From Diplonema papillatum (taxonomy: Eukaryota; Euglenozoa; Diplonemea; Diplonemida; Diplonemidae): 64,000 bases of DNA. Position numbers and translations under genes: made by a program. The notes beneath the pieces were generated by a model, which saw only the letters and a list, made by a program, of their open reading frames with translations, was not told the origin of the DNA and searched no databases. Shown in pieces: positions 1 to 9,969 of the stretch. The stretch covers positions 62,001 through 126,000 of the forward strand of contig JAPJBO010000338.1 of NCBI GenBank assembly GCA_030068145.1. Reading direction: 5' to 3'. The stretch's first letter is position 1, and each line of letters opens with the position of its first letter.

Positions 1-186
1 TCCCAAACTTGGGTCCCAAACTTGGGTCCCAAACTTGGGTCCCAAACTTGGGTCCCAAACTTGGGTCCCAAACTTGGGTCCCAAACTTGGGTCCCAAACT
101 TGGGTCCCAAACTTGGGTCCCAAACTTGGGTCCCAAACTTGGGTCCCAAACTTGGGTCCCAAACTTGGGTCCCAAACTTGGGTTCC
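1..186. repeat. 13-bp tandem repeat, about 14 units
   Basis: Head-to-tail copies of TCCCAAACTTGGG run from the window edge to about 186, so the array may be longer. Each unit is itself a near-palindrome (CCCAA-AC-TTGGG). Because 13 is not a multiple of 3, all three plus frames stay open and give the same 13-residue peptide period; these are not genes. Confidence 0.95.
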
Positions 187-386
187 AAATTATCATATAT
201 ATAACTATCGTTTCCAATCCTTGCTATAATGGGCACAAAGTTAGCGAATGTTCTATTATAGATCATACATGTAATCCCCGACAAATTTGTCGGGTAAAAT
301 CGGGGAAAATCGGGGGAAATCGGGGGGGTTTGCTGGGAAAAGGTTTTTTTTCGGCCCATTGGCATGACTACCAATTGAAAGGCTGA

Positions 387-2771
387 AGAGAGAGAGAGAG
401 AGAGAGACGAGTTAGAGTGCAGGGACCATCTCTCCGGGGAGTTTCCGGTCTCCTCACTTCTCTTCATATGCTGCTACGGCGGGCGTAAGTCGCTCCGGAG
501 GCGCGCTGCAGGTTGCGGCTCTGCTACAGTGGGTGGCGGCACCGGAGTTGGTGCTGCAGCGGGCGCTCTGGCCGGCGGGTGAGCTCGTCTCGGCGGGGGA
601 TCGCCGCCTTGTAACGCTGCGGGCCCTCTTCTTCCTCGCGACTGCGCGGCCTACAGTGGCGGCTAGCACCTTGATGGGAAACTTCAGCTTCCATTGAGCG
701 AAGGCTACGTCCTGAGGGTACACGGGTTTGGCGTCATTCCAGCTGTCTGTGGAGCAAACTGCTTCTATGCCGTTTAACATCGCCTCTGTCCTCCGTCCAG
801 CTGCAAAACGTGGACGGTGTGTGAATCCCGGCATTGCCGGCGCACCCAGGCAGCGTAAGAGCATACACCCTGGCGCCACTTCCCGGGGAAGGCTGAGGCC
901 CCCGTGTCAGCAAAGCTTAGGTCGTTGATGGCTCGTGCTAGATATCCTATCTGCAACCCTTTTTCGGCAAACGTTTCCCCAGGCAGCTTGGATCGCGTGT
1001 AGGCCTCACCAAAATCCAAAGCGAGTTCCACGCCGGTCGTAGGGAGAGGGGGGGTGTTGACCCAACGTAGATTCCTTAGCCAGTAGACTAGCGACGCCGC
1101 GAAGCGCGTCCCAATCTGCTTCGTGAGGAGCTCACGGCTGTCCCTTGCCAGCTCAACGTCATATCTCCCTGCCGCGGCGGAGGCAAGCTCCCAGGGGCGC
1201 GTCGTCGCGATATTGTGCTGCGCTTGCGCCATCTCGATGGAGATGGTCCCGATCAGCTTCTGGACCCTCTCCACGAGTACCGGCGGGGTTCCGATGGGGG
1301 GAATCCCCCGTGTGCTCAGGCATAGGGGCATATTCTGTGCCGCCACTCCTGCGACGTCGAGTCGGCAGCGTAGATTGACCCACCTGCCCCCTGGTCCCGG
1401 GCATTCCCAGAAATAGTGTAGCAGGGTCCCCGGCGTCCCACCGTCGCAGAACTCGCATACGCCGTCATCCGTTCCCCATTTTCTGTTGCACCACTCGCGA
1501 GAGTACACCGCTCCTGCGATGCATTTGCGGATTGCAAAGCTGAGCCTGTCCTCCGTCGCGCGGTTCTGCCACAGTCTGTTCAGCAGGCGCACATCCACCC
1601 CCCTCTCGATACCCGAGTAGCCTTGCCTTTGTGTCGTCAGGTAGCGCCACGCTCGAAGACGCAGGCCCTCACGGACGAAGTGCAGTGTCTCCTTCCCGGA
1701 AAAAGGCACGGTCGCACCTTCGAACGATAGCAACTCGAAACTGTGCCGCTTCGCCGGCAGGAAACGTATCTCCCGAAGGAGATTGGATATCAGCCCGACG
1801 GGGCCCTTTAAGGAGGCGTCAGCCCCGGATACAAGAAGGGCATCCATTCGCAGCCGAAACCTCTCCTTCTGGTATTGCTTCGCGGCGGTGCGGAGTGAGC
1901 TGTACCCGGAGGCGCATGCCGGATCGCACAAGTGCGCCTTCGCAACGAGGGTAAGTGTCGCGAGGGGGCTCTTCGCCCGATTTGAGCGAGGAATCAAGCA
2001 GGCGGAGAGAGCCGTGCGAAGAACGGAGTTGTTCGCAAAGCCACCGGCCGAGTTGGCGCAGTAGGCCGCGCCGTAGTGCGCGGATGCCGCGATCGTCTGC
2101 ATGACGCGGAACTTGGTGCGCGGCTTCAGTGGCGACGCTTCTAGCCTGGCTGCGGCTTCCACGGTCGCGTCAGACCTACCGTTGTCCACAGGCCCTTCTG
2201 TGCCCAGGGGAACGCCCAGAACCTTAACGGTCTTCACCGACTTCACCGCCTTGCCTCCAACCTCGAGACGGGGGCCTTTTTCCGACGTCGAGAAGGAGGC
2301 ACACTTGCCTTCGTTGAGAGCGAGGCCGGTCAGACTCCCGAATATCGCGGTGACTTCTATTCCTTCCTGGAGCAGCTTCGCGAGTCGCGAGAGAAGGTAC
2401 AAGTCATCAGCAAAGGACTTCGGACTCACTCGTGCCCGGCTGACCAGGGCTTTCGAGAGCACGCACAGAAGGGCGTTGATCAGGACCACGGAGATAGGGC
2501 AGCCTTGGAGGATGCCGTTCGTGACCTTGAATTCATCGCCCACTCCCAGCGGGTACTTGAAACGACGTCTGAGGTGCTTATAGACGTGGCGCAGAGGCGC
2601 CAGCACACGCTCATGCAGCCCCAGAGCCTCAACTAGGCCGAGTACCAAACCTTGCGGAACGCGGTCAAAACATTTCGCAAAGTCGAGCGCGATCCCATGT
2701 AGCGGCGTTCCGTTAATAAGGGATTCCTCTATCGACAGCGCGATGTCCATGATGACGTCGTCGCAGGAGTG
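387..2771 (-). mobile_element. Non-LTR retrotransposon (LINE), copy A, 5'-truncated
   Basis: Sequence collinear with the longer copy at 32097-38134 and very similar to it. On its sense (minus) strand it ends in a TC microsatellite, seen on the plus strand as (GA)n at about 385-407. Similarity to copy B stops at 2771, inside the reverse-transcriptase domain: a typical 5' truncation. GCTGA occurs at 382-386 and 2776-2780 and may be a short target duplication, with four extra bases at the 5' junction. Copy A keeps about 450 bp (roughly 1640-2087) missing from copy B. Confidence 0.9.
454..2750 (-). pseudogene. LINE ORF2 fragment: reverse transcriptase core and C-terminal CCHC domain
   Basis: Minus-strand ORF2 remnant. 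The open frame 2750-774 starts within the RT fingers and shows domain A (DFAKCFDRVPQ), domain B (GILQGCPIS) and the catalytic FADD box (SFADDLYLLS), then a long thumb/linker and a CX2CX9HX4C zinc motif (CEFC...H...C) typical of LINE ORF2 tails. The N-terminal endonuclease and first RT motifs are absent by truncation. Near 856 one A is missing relative to copy B, so the frame breaks; the true C-terminal region continues in another frame at 879-454 and matches copy B there. The product would reverse-transcribe LINE RNA at a nicked target; this copy cannot be autonomous. Confidence 0.9.
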
Positions 2772-3365
2772 CTACGCTGACAAGCACCCGCGGTACAGCC
2801 CACGACTATTGGGCATCCTACACGGGGGAGCATCCGGCACTGCAGTGCTTCGCTAAAATGTGTCTCAAGCTTTCACCGACCGACACACACGCGGATTCGG
2901 CCTTCAGTACACTGAACATACTCGGAGAGAATAAAAGACGCCGCCGGTTGAAGCCGGAGATCATCGCAATGCGCGGCACTGATGCGATGTCGCAGGTGGG
3001 ATTCGCGAAGATGGTTGAGTGCCATGAGTCATCTTCAGAGGAGTCGGACTTGGTGAGTAGGTGTCATGGCCTGTGAGAAATAGCCGGAGAAAAATTATTC
3101 TGAGAGTATCCCAGTTTCGAAACACGTCGAAATAGTTATTTAATGCGATGTATGCACTTGTTTTCCCATCTCTTTGCCTTGCAGACAGGTAGAGTCCAAC
3201 TATAAATACCCCCGATTTCCCCCCGATTTTCAACCCATTGCCCCCGATTTCCTTACCGAGTTTCCCCCGATTCCCCCGATTTCCCCCCGATTTCTGCTGA
3301 GCCATCAGACCCCCGATTTTCCCCGATTTCCCCCGACAAATTTGTCGGGGGTTACATGTATGATA

Positions 3366-3515
3366 GATGGACGCCTACCGTAGGCGCGTGAATTTGGTAG
3401 GCGTTTCGTAGGCGCTTTGTAGGCTCATGGTAGGCGCTTCGTAGGCGCTTTTCGGCGCCTACCAACCCTAAAATCTTGTTGGTAGGCGCTTGGTAGGCGC
3501 GGTAAGCGCTTTGGG
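3366..3515. repeat. GTAGGCGC-rich minisatellite
   Basis: Many copies of GGTAGGCGCTT and variants, adjoining the right arm of the element ending at 3363. The related block at 5086-5285 begins with the same AGATGGACGCCTACCGTAGG, so the two are copies of one repeat. Confidence 0.85.
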
Positions 3516-4599
3516 CAATGGGTGGTTCACTGACTCAGGCTACTTTTTGGCTTCGGCTACTCCAAGGGCTTAGCAGACATGCAATGTTGAAGGAAATGAG
3601 CAGCATGTCGTCTCTTGACAATCAATCCACGGGGACTGCGCTCAACTCCTAGAAATCCCGTCCCAAATGGCCACGCCCATGGATGACTATGTGAGAGGCA
3701 GGCCAGAACGTCGCAGAACTCCATCTTTCTCACGAGATTTTCCACCAAGATGCTGGCCGCCACCATAGGCCGCGTGGTGGACAAGGAGGGGGCCCCCGGC
3801 AGCAACAAGACGACGATACTCCGCTCCCGCCCGCCAGGATATCTCGGGCTGTACCCACAGCGCCGTCACCCACCGTGCCAGAGCGGCCGGCCGCTACACG
3901 CCTACGACGGAACGACTTCCGGCCACCACCGTAGCAGTACGTGAGGAAGTGAGGAGACAGAAAACTCACAGAGAGATGGTTTCTGCACTCGTCTCTCTTT
4001 CTCACGGGCCCCGACGCAGAGCGGAGTGTCGGCACCACCCCCTGGGCTGATACCAGGGACCGTTTGTTGTTAGTCAAACGTCTACATAGTCCTATGTCTG
4101 CACAGTCAAATGCCTGCTTACTCAGATGCCTGCTACTTGGATGCCTGTTTATTCAGATGCCTGCCAGTCGGCCAACTCAAATGCATTTGTCCTCACTTCG
4201 TGTTGGACCGGGCCACCGACAACTTAACGGCGCTAAGTTTGACCTCGTCGTCCTCTTCTGACGAGGGCATCTCGGAGGCCTCCTGTCTTGTGGGAACTGC
4301 TGGGACTACTGTGGACTTCCATGCTCAGGTACATTGGCGTCCAAGGAAAGCTTCGAAAGGAGGCCCCTGCCAGCACCACCGTGCCCTTGCTGAAGAACTT
4401 GCAGACATCCGTGAACAAGGAGGTCGTGAAGAAGACTGACGCGGAAACTGAGTGTTTGAATCGAAAAGAAAACAGAAGAGCGTTTTACCACCTTGCGCGG
4501 TATCACAGGATTTTTGGCAGCCGCTGCTAAACAGTGCATGCTAATCCATGTGGTTCATGTACTTAAAAGAACTCAATGCTAAACAAGACCTGTATTTGG
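3516..4599. other. Stretch without a supported gene
   Basis: Short ORFs exist on both strands (for example plus 4330-4530, lysine-rich, after a possible CTCAG acceptor) but none shows a recognisable domain. CTACACAGTCAAATGCCTGC-like short direct repeats lie at about 4085-4165. I see no convincing feature. Confidence 0.4.
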
Positions 4600-4985
4600 G
4601 CACCACGGGAAACGGAGTCGGGGGTCTCCCCCCGGGTACTGGCGCTAACCTTGCTACCACACGCCGAACTCAGCGTCACCAGAACCCGATTTGCTTTGCT
4701 TCACCAGAACTTAGGGTCTCCTCCCCGGGTACTGGCGCCGAACTTGCCATCGCAGGCTAAACTTGCTACCGCACGCCGAACTCAGCTCCGCCCGAGTCAG
4801 CATCACCAGAACTCGAACTTTGCTTTGCTTCACCAGAACTTAGCTTCACCCGGTTTGGTTCACTGGAACTTTGCTTTGCCCGAACTCAGCTGCGCCCGAA
4901 CTTTGCTTCGCCTGAACTTTGGTTCACCAGAAATTTGCATCACCCAAACTTAGCTTCGCCCGAACTTTACTGTTTCCCGAACTTT
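4600..4985. repeat. AAGTTCGGGCGAAGC minisatellite (reverse orientation)
   Basis: Degenerate units of about 17 bp, read here as GCTTCGCCCGAACTT-like words. The same family occurs in the opposite orientation at 19340-19510 and 21363-21640, each time next to a CCCGGGTACTGGCGC-like word. Confidence 0.8.
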
Positions 4986-5085
4986 AACTGCTGCCTCCAG
5001 TCTCGCCCCGCGCCGGCCTTTAGCCGAGCGCACGTACTTAACTTTTTGCCCATTCTCGAAAACCTTGTGCCCATTATAGAACATA

Positions 5086-5285
5086 GATGGACGCCTACCG
5101 TAGGCACGTGGTAGGCGGTAGGCACTTTTCACTTTTTCAAAACCTGGGATTTGTGGTAGGCACATGGTAGGCGCTTTTTTCAATGGAATTTGTTAGCGCG
5201 GTAGGCACTTGGTAGGCGCTCGGTAGGCGATTTTTGGGCCTTCGTGGCTCCAAAAACGCGTGGTAGGCGCTTGGAGGCGCTTCGG
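5086..5285. repeat. GTAGGCGC-rich minisatellite, second block
   Basis: Same family as 3366-3515, with GTAGGCACTTGGTAGGCGCT-type units. It directly follows TGTGCCCATTATAGAACAT (5070-5088); a related word lies at 226-265 on the other side of the enclosed LINE element. Confidence 0.85.
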
Positions 5286-5397
5286 CTGTCGACCGAAACA
5301 CGAACGGCCTCGCACGGCCTTCCCTCTTTGTCCGCGACTTCTTTATTTTCTTTTTGTCTCCGAAGTAGCCTTCACACTATGTCTAGAAGGCACCCTA

Positions 5398-5823
5398 ATT
5401 ACGCGATAAACCGTGCTACGCTTCTGAACCCCGCCACTGCTTCAGTGCGCAACCACCACCAGCGAAGCAGGCCGAAACTACCAAGATCCTTGTCGAAGCT
5501 TTCAGAAAAAGCTGCTTACAGCAGAGTGCAAGGCCGAGTTCGAACAGTCGGCTACTTCGACAAAAACTGGTCCGAAAGGGGCATGGGCTACTGGGCAGCG
5601 GAAACGGCTCACCCACTCTTGAGGGGGTCGCAGTCACTGTTGAGCATGAAACCATGTGTCACCGTCGACAGGTGGGTTTTCAAATGGACCTCTTTTTCGA
5701 ACAAGAGGAAGATAGCCTTGAATCGGCAGGGCTCATAATGCGAACACAGTTCTTAAGCGACAACTTCTGCTCCACGGCGTCATGGAACAGGCACCAGACC
5801 TGGTCCATGTTCCTTTGCCGCTA
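5398..5823 (+). CDS. Possible exon, unknown protein
   Basis: Open plus-strand frame of about 140 codons with no initiator of its own. A good donor (CGACAG/GTGGGT) lies at 5671/5672, so the coding part may end there. No domain was recognised. It could equally be a chance ORF; another plus frame across the same stretch is also open. Confidence 0.2.
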
Positions 5824-6086
5824 GAGAGAGTCAGCAACTTGTCCGCGACAGGTTTCAGCAATGGTGCGCCTTGCCCACTTCGGTCCCAGAGTCGTGTGGG
5901 TGGGCCTGGCCTTGGTCCTTCGAGTGCTGCTTTGGAAGGTGGTCCAGGGTCTTTCCGGGTGTGTCGTTGAGTCCGGCAAGTACGTCATGGGCATGCAGGC
6001 CTGATGTGCAGGAATAAAAGAGACGGGGGGGAAAAAGGAAAAGGTTTGTGCCCTCTAAAGAAGTTTTTGGCGAAGGCGGGGGAGCA

Positions 6087-6184
6087 GACGACAACATGTA
6101 CAAAGTCGCCCTGCGGATCCGGCACGCAGTCGAGTGACGACAACATGTACAAAGTCGCCCTGCGGATCCGGCACGCAGTCGAGT
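6087..6184. repeat. Perfect 49-bp tandem duplication
   Basis: 6087-6135 and 6136-6184 are the same 49 bp, beginning GACGACAACATGTACAAAGT. The unit length shifts the reading frame, so a coding role across both copies is unlikely. Confidence 0.95.
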
Positions 6185-6429
6185 GGCGTGCACTACGAGA
6201 AGTGCTTCGATCACCTTCGAGGTTATACTGTGTGGACCGATGGAGTTCAACGTCTTGCTATTGATGCACTGGTTGCGGTCTGATTCGAGCAGCAGAGGTG
6301 CTCAAATGCAAGGAAGTAGTGCGAGCGTTGGCGTTCCTGGAGGGGTACCCAGTGTGTACGATTCGCGGATGCTGCTAGCTTGGGAATTGAGGCGGCCCAA
6401 TTCACGCACGAGAAGACGCTGAAAGTGCA

Positions 6430-6561
6430 AGGCAACACGATAGAGAGACAGCACGTCGAACGCTTGCGAAGTTGAAGAAGGAGTGCAAAAGCGGCGCAAC
6501 ACCGACACGGAAGAGACAGCAAGCAGACCTCCCAGGGCGGGGAGAGCCTTTGGCAGCGAAG
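6430..6561 (+). pseudogene. Fragment of a basic-tail protein family (degraded)
   Basis: The plus frame reads a Lys/Arg-rich segment (LAKLKKECKSGATPTRKR) that matches the tail of the better-preserved member at 31422-31742 (AKSKKESKSEATTPTRKR). Upstream stops and frame changes separate it from anything that would complete the protein. The function of the family is unknown. Confidence 0.5.
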
Positions 6562-7037
6562 TACCGAAGTGTGTGGTGGAACTGCTTATCAATACAACTC
6601 GTCCCTCTCGGGAAAGATCAGTCGACGACCGTATGCAGGTGGGTGGGGGTCTGCGAAGGCGTGACTACCCGACACAAGGAGGACTCTCTAATAGAGTCTA
6701 TCTAGCGTTATCTCTCTGTTCTGTCCCAGCCGCCATAGCCACCAGTTCCTCCTCCTGCAACCCTGCTCTCAGCATGGCCATCGTGACTCATTTTGGTTAT
6801 CAACCTTACTCCTCGCTCGGGTTACCGTCTTCGCCGCAACTGTCCGCGCATCCACGTCCACCCAACTACCAACCGAGCTGCCCCGGCAGCCCCATTTCCC
6901 CCCCGCCAAAATCGGGCTGAGTATCGGGGAGTTTCGGGAAGTGTCGGGGAGTTTTGGGGAACTTACCAGGAGCCCAGACCAGGTGGACGGTTGTTGAAAA
7001 CAATACTGTTCTAACGATTCATGGGCGGTGAGCATAC
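6562..7037. other. Stretch downstream of the ATPase exon, no supported exon
   Basis: It should hold the first intron of the AFG1-like gene. I searched the minus strand for the expected next motif (FDEFQVTD-type) and did not find it. At 6900-6960 a GGGGAGTTTCGGGAAGTGTC-type sequence is shared with 38350-38395. Confidence 0.5.
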
Positions 7038-7763
7038 CGAAGGATCTTTCTTTTTGATGTTGTGCATCCGCAGGTGCATGTCGAGCATGAATGAGTTGAA
7101 GTGCACGCGCTTCTTCCTTTTTAACGAGATTTTGTCGTAGAACAAGTCCATAAGAAAACTCTTTCCGCACCCAACGCCGCCGCACACGTACAGCCCGCGG
7201 ATGTCGGAGAATGATCTCTCCACCGGCGCAGCTGCAAACAGCGACGAAAAAAACCCTTGTTTTTCTTCGGCTGCCGCTACTCGCTCAAGATGTTTCACGA
7301 TCTGGTTATGCACGCGCTGGAACTCTTTGAGCGCTCTTCGCTGGCTCGGGTCTGGTCGAACTTCCTTTTCGGCCACGAGAATGTCATATGCAGCCATAGG
7401 ACTTGTCGACTCTAAATACTTGTGTGACACCTGTGGCCACCATGACAGAAACTCCGCCTTGTCGATCGTCCCGTTGCTGTCCTTGTCAATGTTGTTGAAC
7501 AATTGATGCAGGGAGTCGTCGGTAAACTCCGCCACGCCTGTTTCTTCGACAAAATACTTGAAGTCCTTGAAGTCCAGCCGCCCGAGTCCCACTGGTTCAC
7601 TTGCGTACCTTTGATACATTGCTTCATTTAGCTCCGACGTGGCTCTCTTCTGGAGTGTTTGAGCCTTCGAGACCATCGTGTTCACCACAGAACTGTTCGT
7701 TCGTTCTTGAGTCGCGCGCCAGGGTGCACATCGGATGGTGCACGCGACGGCAGCGCGCTTCAT
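7038..7763 (-). CDS. AFG1: EF-hand plus AFG1/ZapE-like AAA ATPase, 5' exon
   Basis: First exon of a minus-strand gene: ATG at 7763, donor TCG/GTATGC at 7038/7037 (phase 0), 242 codons. The N-terminus is Arg/Ser/Thr-rich and acid-poor (mitochondrial targeting plausible). Residues 93-104 form a canonical EF-hand loop (DKDSNGTIDKAE). Residues about 125-160 resemble the AFG1 lead-in; the Walker A is GGVGCGKS (195-202), followed by the family signature RVHFNSFMLDMHLRMH (219-234). AFG1-family ATPases act in mitochondrial inner-membrane protein quality control. The rest of the domain (Walker B and beyond) is not found to the left, so it lies past the window edge after a repeat-filled intron, or the gene is truncated. 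The family is clear; the calcium-binding fusion is the unusual part. Confidence 0.8.
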
Positions 7764-8085
7764 GATGGTGTTCCCTTACACCTGGCCCAGCACCTTGGGG
7801 AAACCTGTCTCATGGGTTGAGTGGCTGCACTTGAATAAGACGACCTTTCAATTCTTTATCCGATTCTAGAAGTAATGTTAAATTTGTCGGGCTAGGGAAG
7901 TGGGTATTGTTCAATTGTTGGTTGGACAAAACCCCCACGTCTACAGCCCACAGGTGTCTAGTCAAGCTTGGTTCCAGATTCTGAGCAAACAATGAATGCA
8001 CTCACTCGCATGGTTGTGTGTTTTTACGCACTTCCTTCAAACCTAACGGGAGTGCGAATAGTACGCTGCCATCATTTGACACGAG
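7764..8085. other. Intergenic stretch upstream of the AFG1-like gene
   Basis: About 730 bp separates the ATG at 7763 from the stop of the next minus-strand gene at 8496, so this part should hold the ATPase promoter. No TATA-like or other element stands out. Confidence 0.4.
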
Positions 8086-8160
8086 GGCACACTCCTTGCG
8101 AGTCTACAGGAAACTTGTTGCGCAGGCCGTTGCTTGTGCAACCCGAACCTTTTTGCCCAG
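8086..8160. repeat. Dispersed repeat shared with 60.4 kb and the 45.9 kb array
   Basis: CTTGCGAGTCTACAGG ... GGCCGTTGCTTGTGCAACCC recurs in diverged form at about 60390-60455, inside an SRP receptor beta intron. Its GGTTCGGGTTGCACAA core (minus-strand reading here) is the unit of the tandem array at 45880-46050. Confidence 0.6.
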
Positions 8161-8408
8161 TTCTTTGAAGAAACGGCAAGAAACAGCGTTTTAGGTAGTC
8201 TCGAGGCATCCTCGAGGCTGCCAAGGCGCATTTTGCGGTCATTGGGCCTCCCAGCTGCTCTGTTTGGGGATGCAGGCTTTTAAAGCTGTTTGTGAACTCG
8301 AGAACCGATTTTGCTTGTTGGGGGCTATATAGCGGTTTTTTCCGCCGGCCTGCTTGACTCGCTGCATACATGGCGCTAACTTGCGGCGAGGCAGACGCTC
8401 GTGAAGTG

Positions 8409-8438
8409 GTGTAGTAGTAGTAGTAGTAGTAGTAGTAG
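8409..8438. repeat. (TAG)n microsatellite
   Basis: About ten uninterrupted TAG triplets between two minus-strand genes. Confidence 0.95.
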
Positions 8439-8495
8439 TTTGAACTTGCTATGCAGCAACAATCTGTGACAGTAGACTGCAGAAGCCGCTACAGA

Positions 8496-9350
8496 CTACC
8501 TCTTTGCACGCGTCGTGTCATGCTTCGGTCGCTTCTTTCCCCGCGTACTGTTTGTCTCCGGTGCGCGCTTCACGTCCGATGTGCAGTTTGATGACGAGGA
8601 ATCAGATGATTCGGCGCACTTCCTTTCTCCCTCGCAGGTTGTTTCCACGGCTCTCGACTCCTGAGCCTGCTCGTCTTCGCGGCACCGCTTCGGTAGTAGT
8701 ATGTGTCGTCTGCCGAAGCAGCCGGAGACAGCAGGCGCAGAGGGCAGGTCTTGCTTTACTTTTCTCTTCTTCATGGAGACCCGCCCAAACGCAAAATCGG
8801 TGAAGTGGTGGTTAGCGCCATGTATGGACTCGCTGTTGCTGATTCCTAGATGTGCCTGCCAACCGTTGGCATCCAGAGCCTGCAATGATTGGTATTCCTG
8901 TCGAAGTCTCGGATACAGGTCAAATACATAATTCTCAAGTGGTTTACACATTGTCGCGAGAATCATTCTCGCATCACGAGTTGGATCGGCATGCCTAGGG
9001 CTGTGGTGGCTGCGCGCGTACGCACTCCTACATACCTGGCTATCATACGCATGCATACGGCTGTGACTTCTCTGGCAATGCTTTTTCTCCTTCTTCCAGT
9101 ACGAAGGAGGACCGAAAAGGATACTTAAAAGCAGAGCTTGCGTGAACCCCTTGCCGACGGACCCTACGTCCGCCGCAACGGGCAAGCGCGTTTTACTCCC
9201 GTGCGCAGTGAGTGTCAAATAGCTCACAGTGGACACCTGTTCCTGGCGATAGTCTAATACAATTGAACTTTTTCGGGAAATCGGGGGATCCCAACCGTAT
9301 AATTCATCGAATTGTAATGTTACTGTACGGCTGACACTTTCGCACTGCAC
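8496..9350 (-). CDS. Unknown lysine-rich protein, KHDT-tail family member 1
   Basis: Open minus-strand frame ending at 8496. There is no ATG at its 5' end; the first useful one is at 8966 (156 codons), so the upstream part is probably another exon or intron. The 3' half is low-complexity, acidic then basic (Ser-rich, then KKRPKHDTTRAKR and stop), as in nuclear proteins. The last residues recur at three other places: plus 18250-18291, minus 22600-22650, minus 38648-38760. Similarity to the 38.7 kb copy extends past the stop codon, so this was a DNA-level duplication. No catalytic domain recognised. Sure of the family, unsure of the gene structure. Confidence 0.5.
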   Translation of the reverse strand: MQCESVSRTVTLQFDELYGWDPPISRKSSIVLDYRQEQVSTVSYLTLTAHGSKTRLPVAADVGSVGKGFTQALLLSILFGPPSYWKKEKKHCQRSHSRMHAYDSQVCRSAYARSHHSPRHADPTRDARMILATMCKPLENYVFDLYPRLRQEYQSLQALDANGWQAHLGISNSESIHGANHHFTDFAFGRVSMKKRKVKQDLPSAPAVSGCFGRRHILLPKRCREDEQAQESRAVETTCEGERKCAESSDSSSSNCTSDVKRAPETNSTRGKKRPKHDTTRAKR

Positions 9351-9703
9351 TGAGTGAGCCAGACAGTGAGGCGGTTTCAGGGCCGTTTCGGCTTTTTGGA
9401 AAAGCCATGATTTTTTTTTTTTTTCCCGACGACAACTAGTGTCAGACTAGCCTACCCGAAGGCAGTTGATTCCTTTAGGCAAGATTTCTCTACCGGCGGA
9501 AGTTGTTTGGGTTAACGTCTTTTTTTTTTTTTTTTTTTTTTTGTCTCGCGCCGTCTCTATAAGAAAAGAAGAATTCGTAGTCCCGCCTCGTTCGCCCTCT
9601 AGGTGTCCCGCTCGCAAAGATAAAACCAAAGCTCTCGATAGTGTCCACATTTCTCATATCGGCTATTTCGGTGCCGGGCTTCTTAGACCGAATACGTCGT
9701 GAT

Positions 9704-9968
9704 CAGCGTCGACCATCGGGCGGCGAGCGGGTCATCGCACAGGGCTTTCACGCGTCTCGCGACGTGGAGTACCGCCGGCCCGTGCTTCAGCGCAAAGTCT
9801 TCAAGGAGCTCTTTTACCACCGGCGGGCGACGCGTTGTGGCGCTTCGGATGTCCGACACTTCGTTGTGTGTGTCGTCGTCGGCAAGCAGCACGTGTTCTG
9901 CGGTCGCCAGCTCGCAACACCGTCTACATTGCACGCGGGTTCCCTTCGGCAGTTTTTTTTTTTTTTAA
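9704..9968 (-). CDS. Orphan exon abutting transposon copy 1
   Basis: Minus-strand open frame of about 85 codons containing a CRRCC cysteine cluster and a helix-like Lys/Glu/Leu segment, with a possible donor (ACGAC/GTATTC) near 9703. Its upstream side is a poly-T tract and then, at 9970, the end of the TIR transposon. If this was a real exon, the transposon separated it from its neighbours. The family is not recognised and a chance ORF is possible. Confidence 0.3.
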
Positions 9969-9969
9969 A

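Larger units (their letters stand above)
263..3363. mobile_element. Inverted-arm (TIR/foldback) element that encloses LINE copy A
   Basis: The left arm (263-330) and the reverse complement of the right arm (about 3310-3363) share TCATACATGTAA, the palindrome CCGACAAATTTGTCGG and runs of GGGGAAAATCGGGG. The right side also carries a wider CCCCGATTT-rich block (3195-3300). Only a 4-bp TAGA is common to both flanks, so a target duplication is not proven. The internal sequence is mostly the LINE fragment at 387-2771, which suggests the LINE landed in an older element. A chance palindromic repeat field is the alternative. Confidence 0.5.

Noticed and set aside
9-386. Three overlapping plus ORFs across the 13-bp array
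   Set aside because: All three frames are open only because the 13-bp unit has no stop; the peptides are repeat translations.
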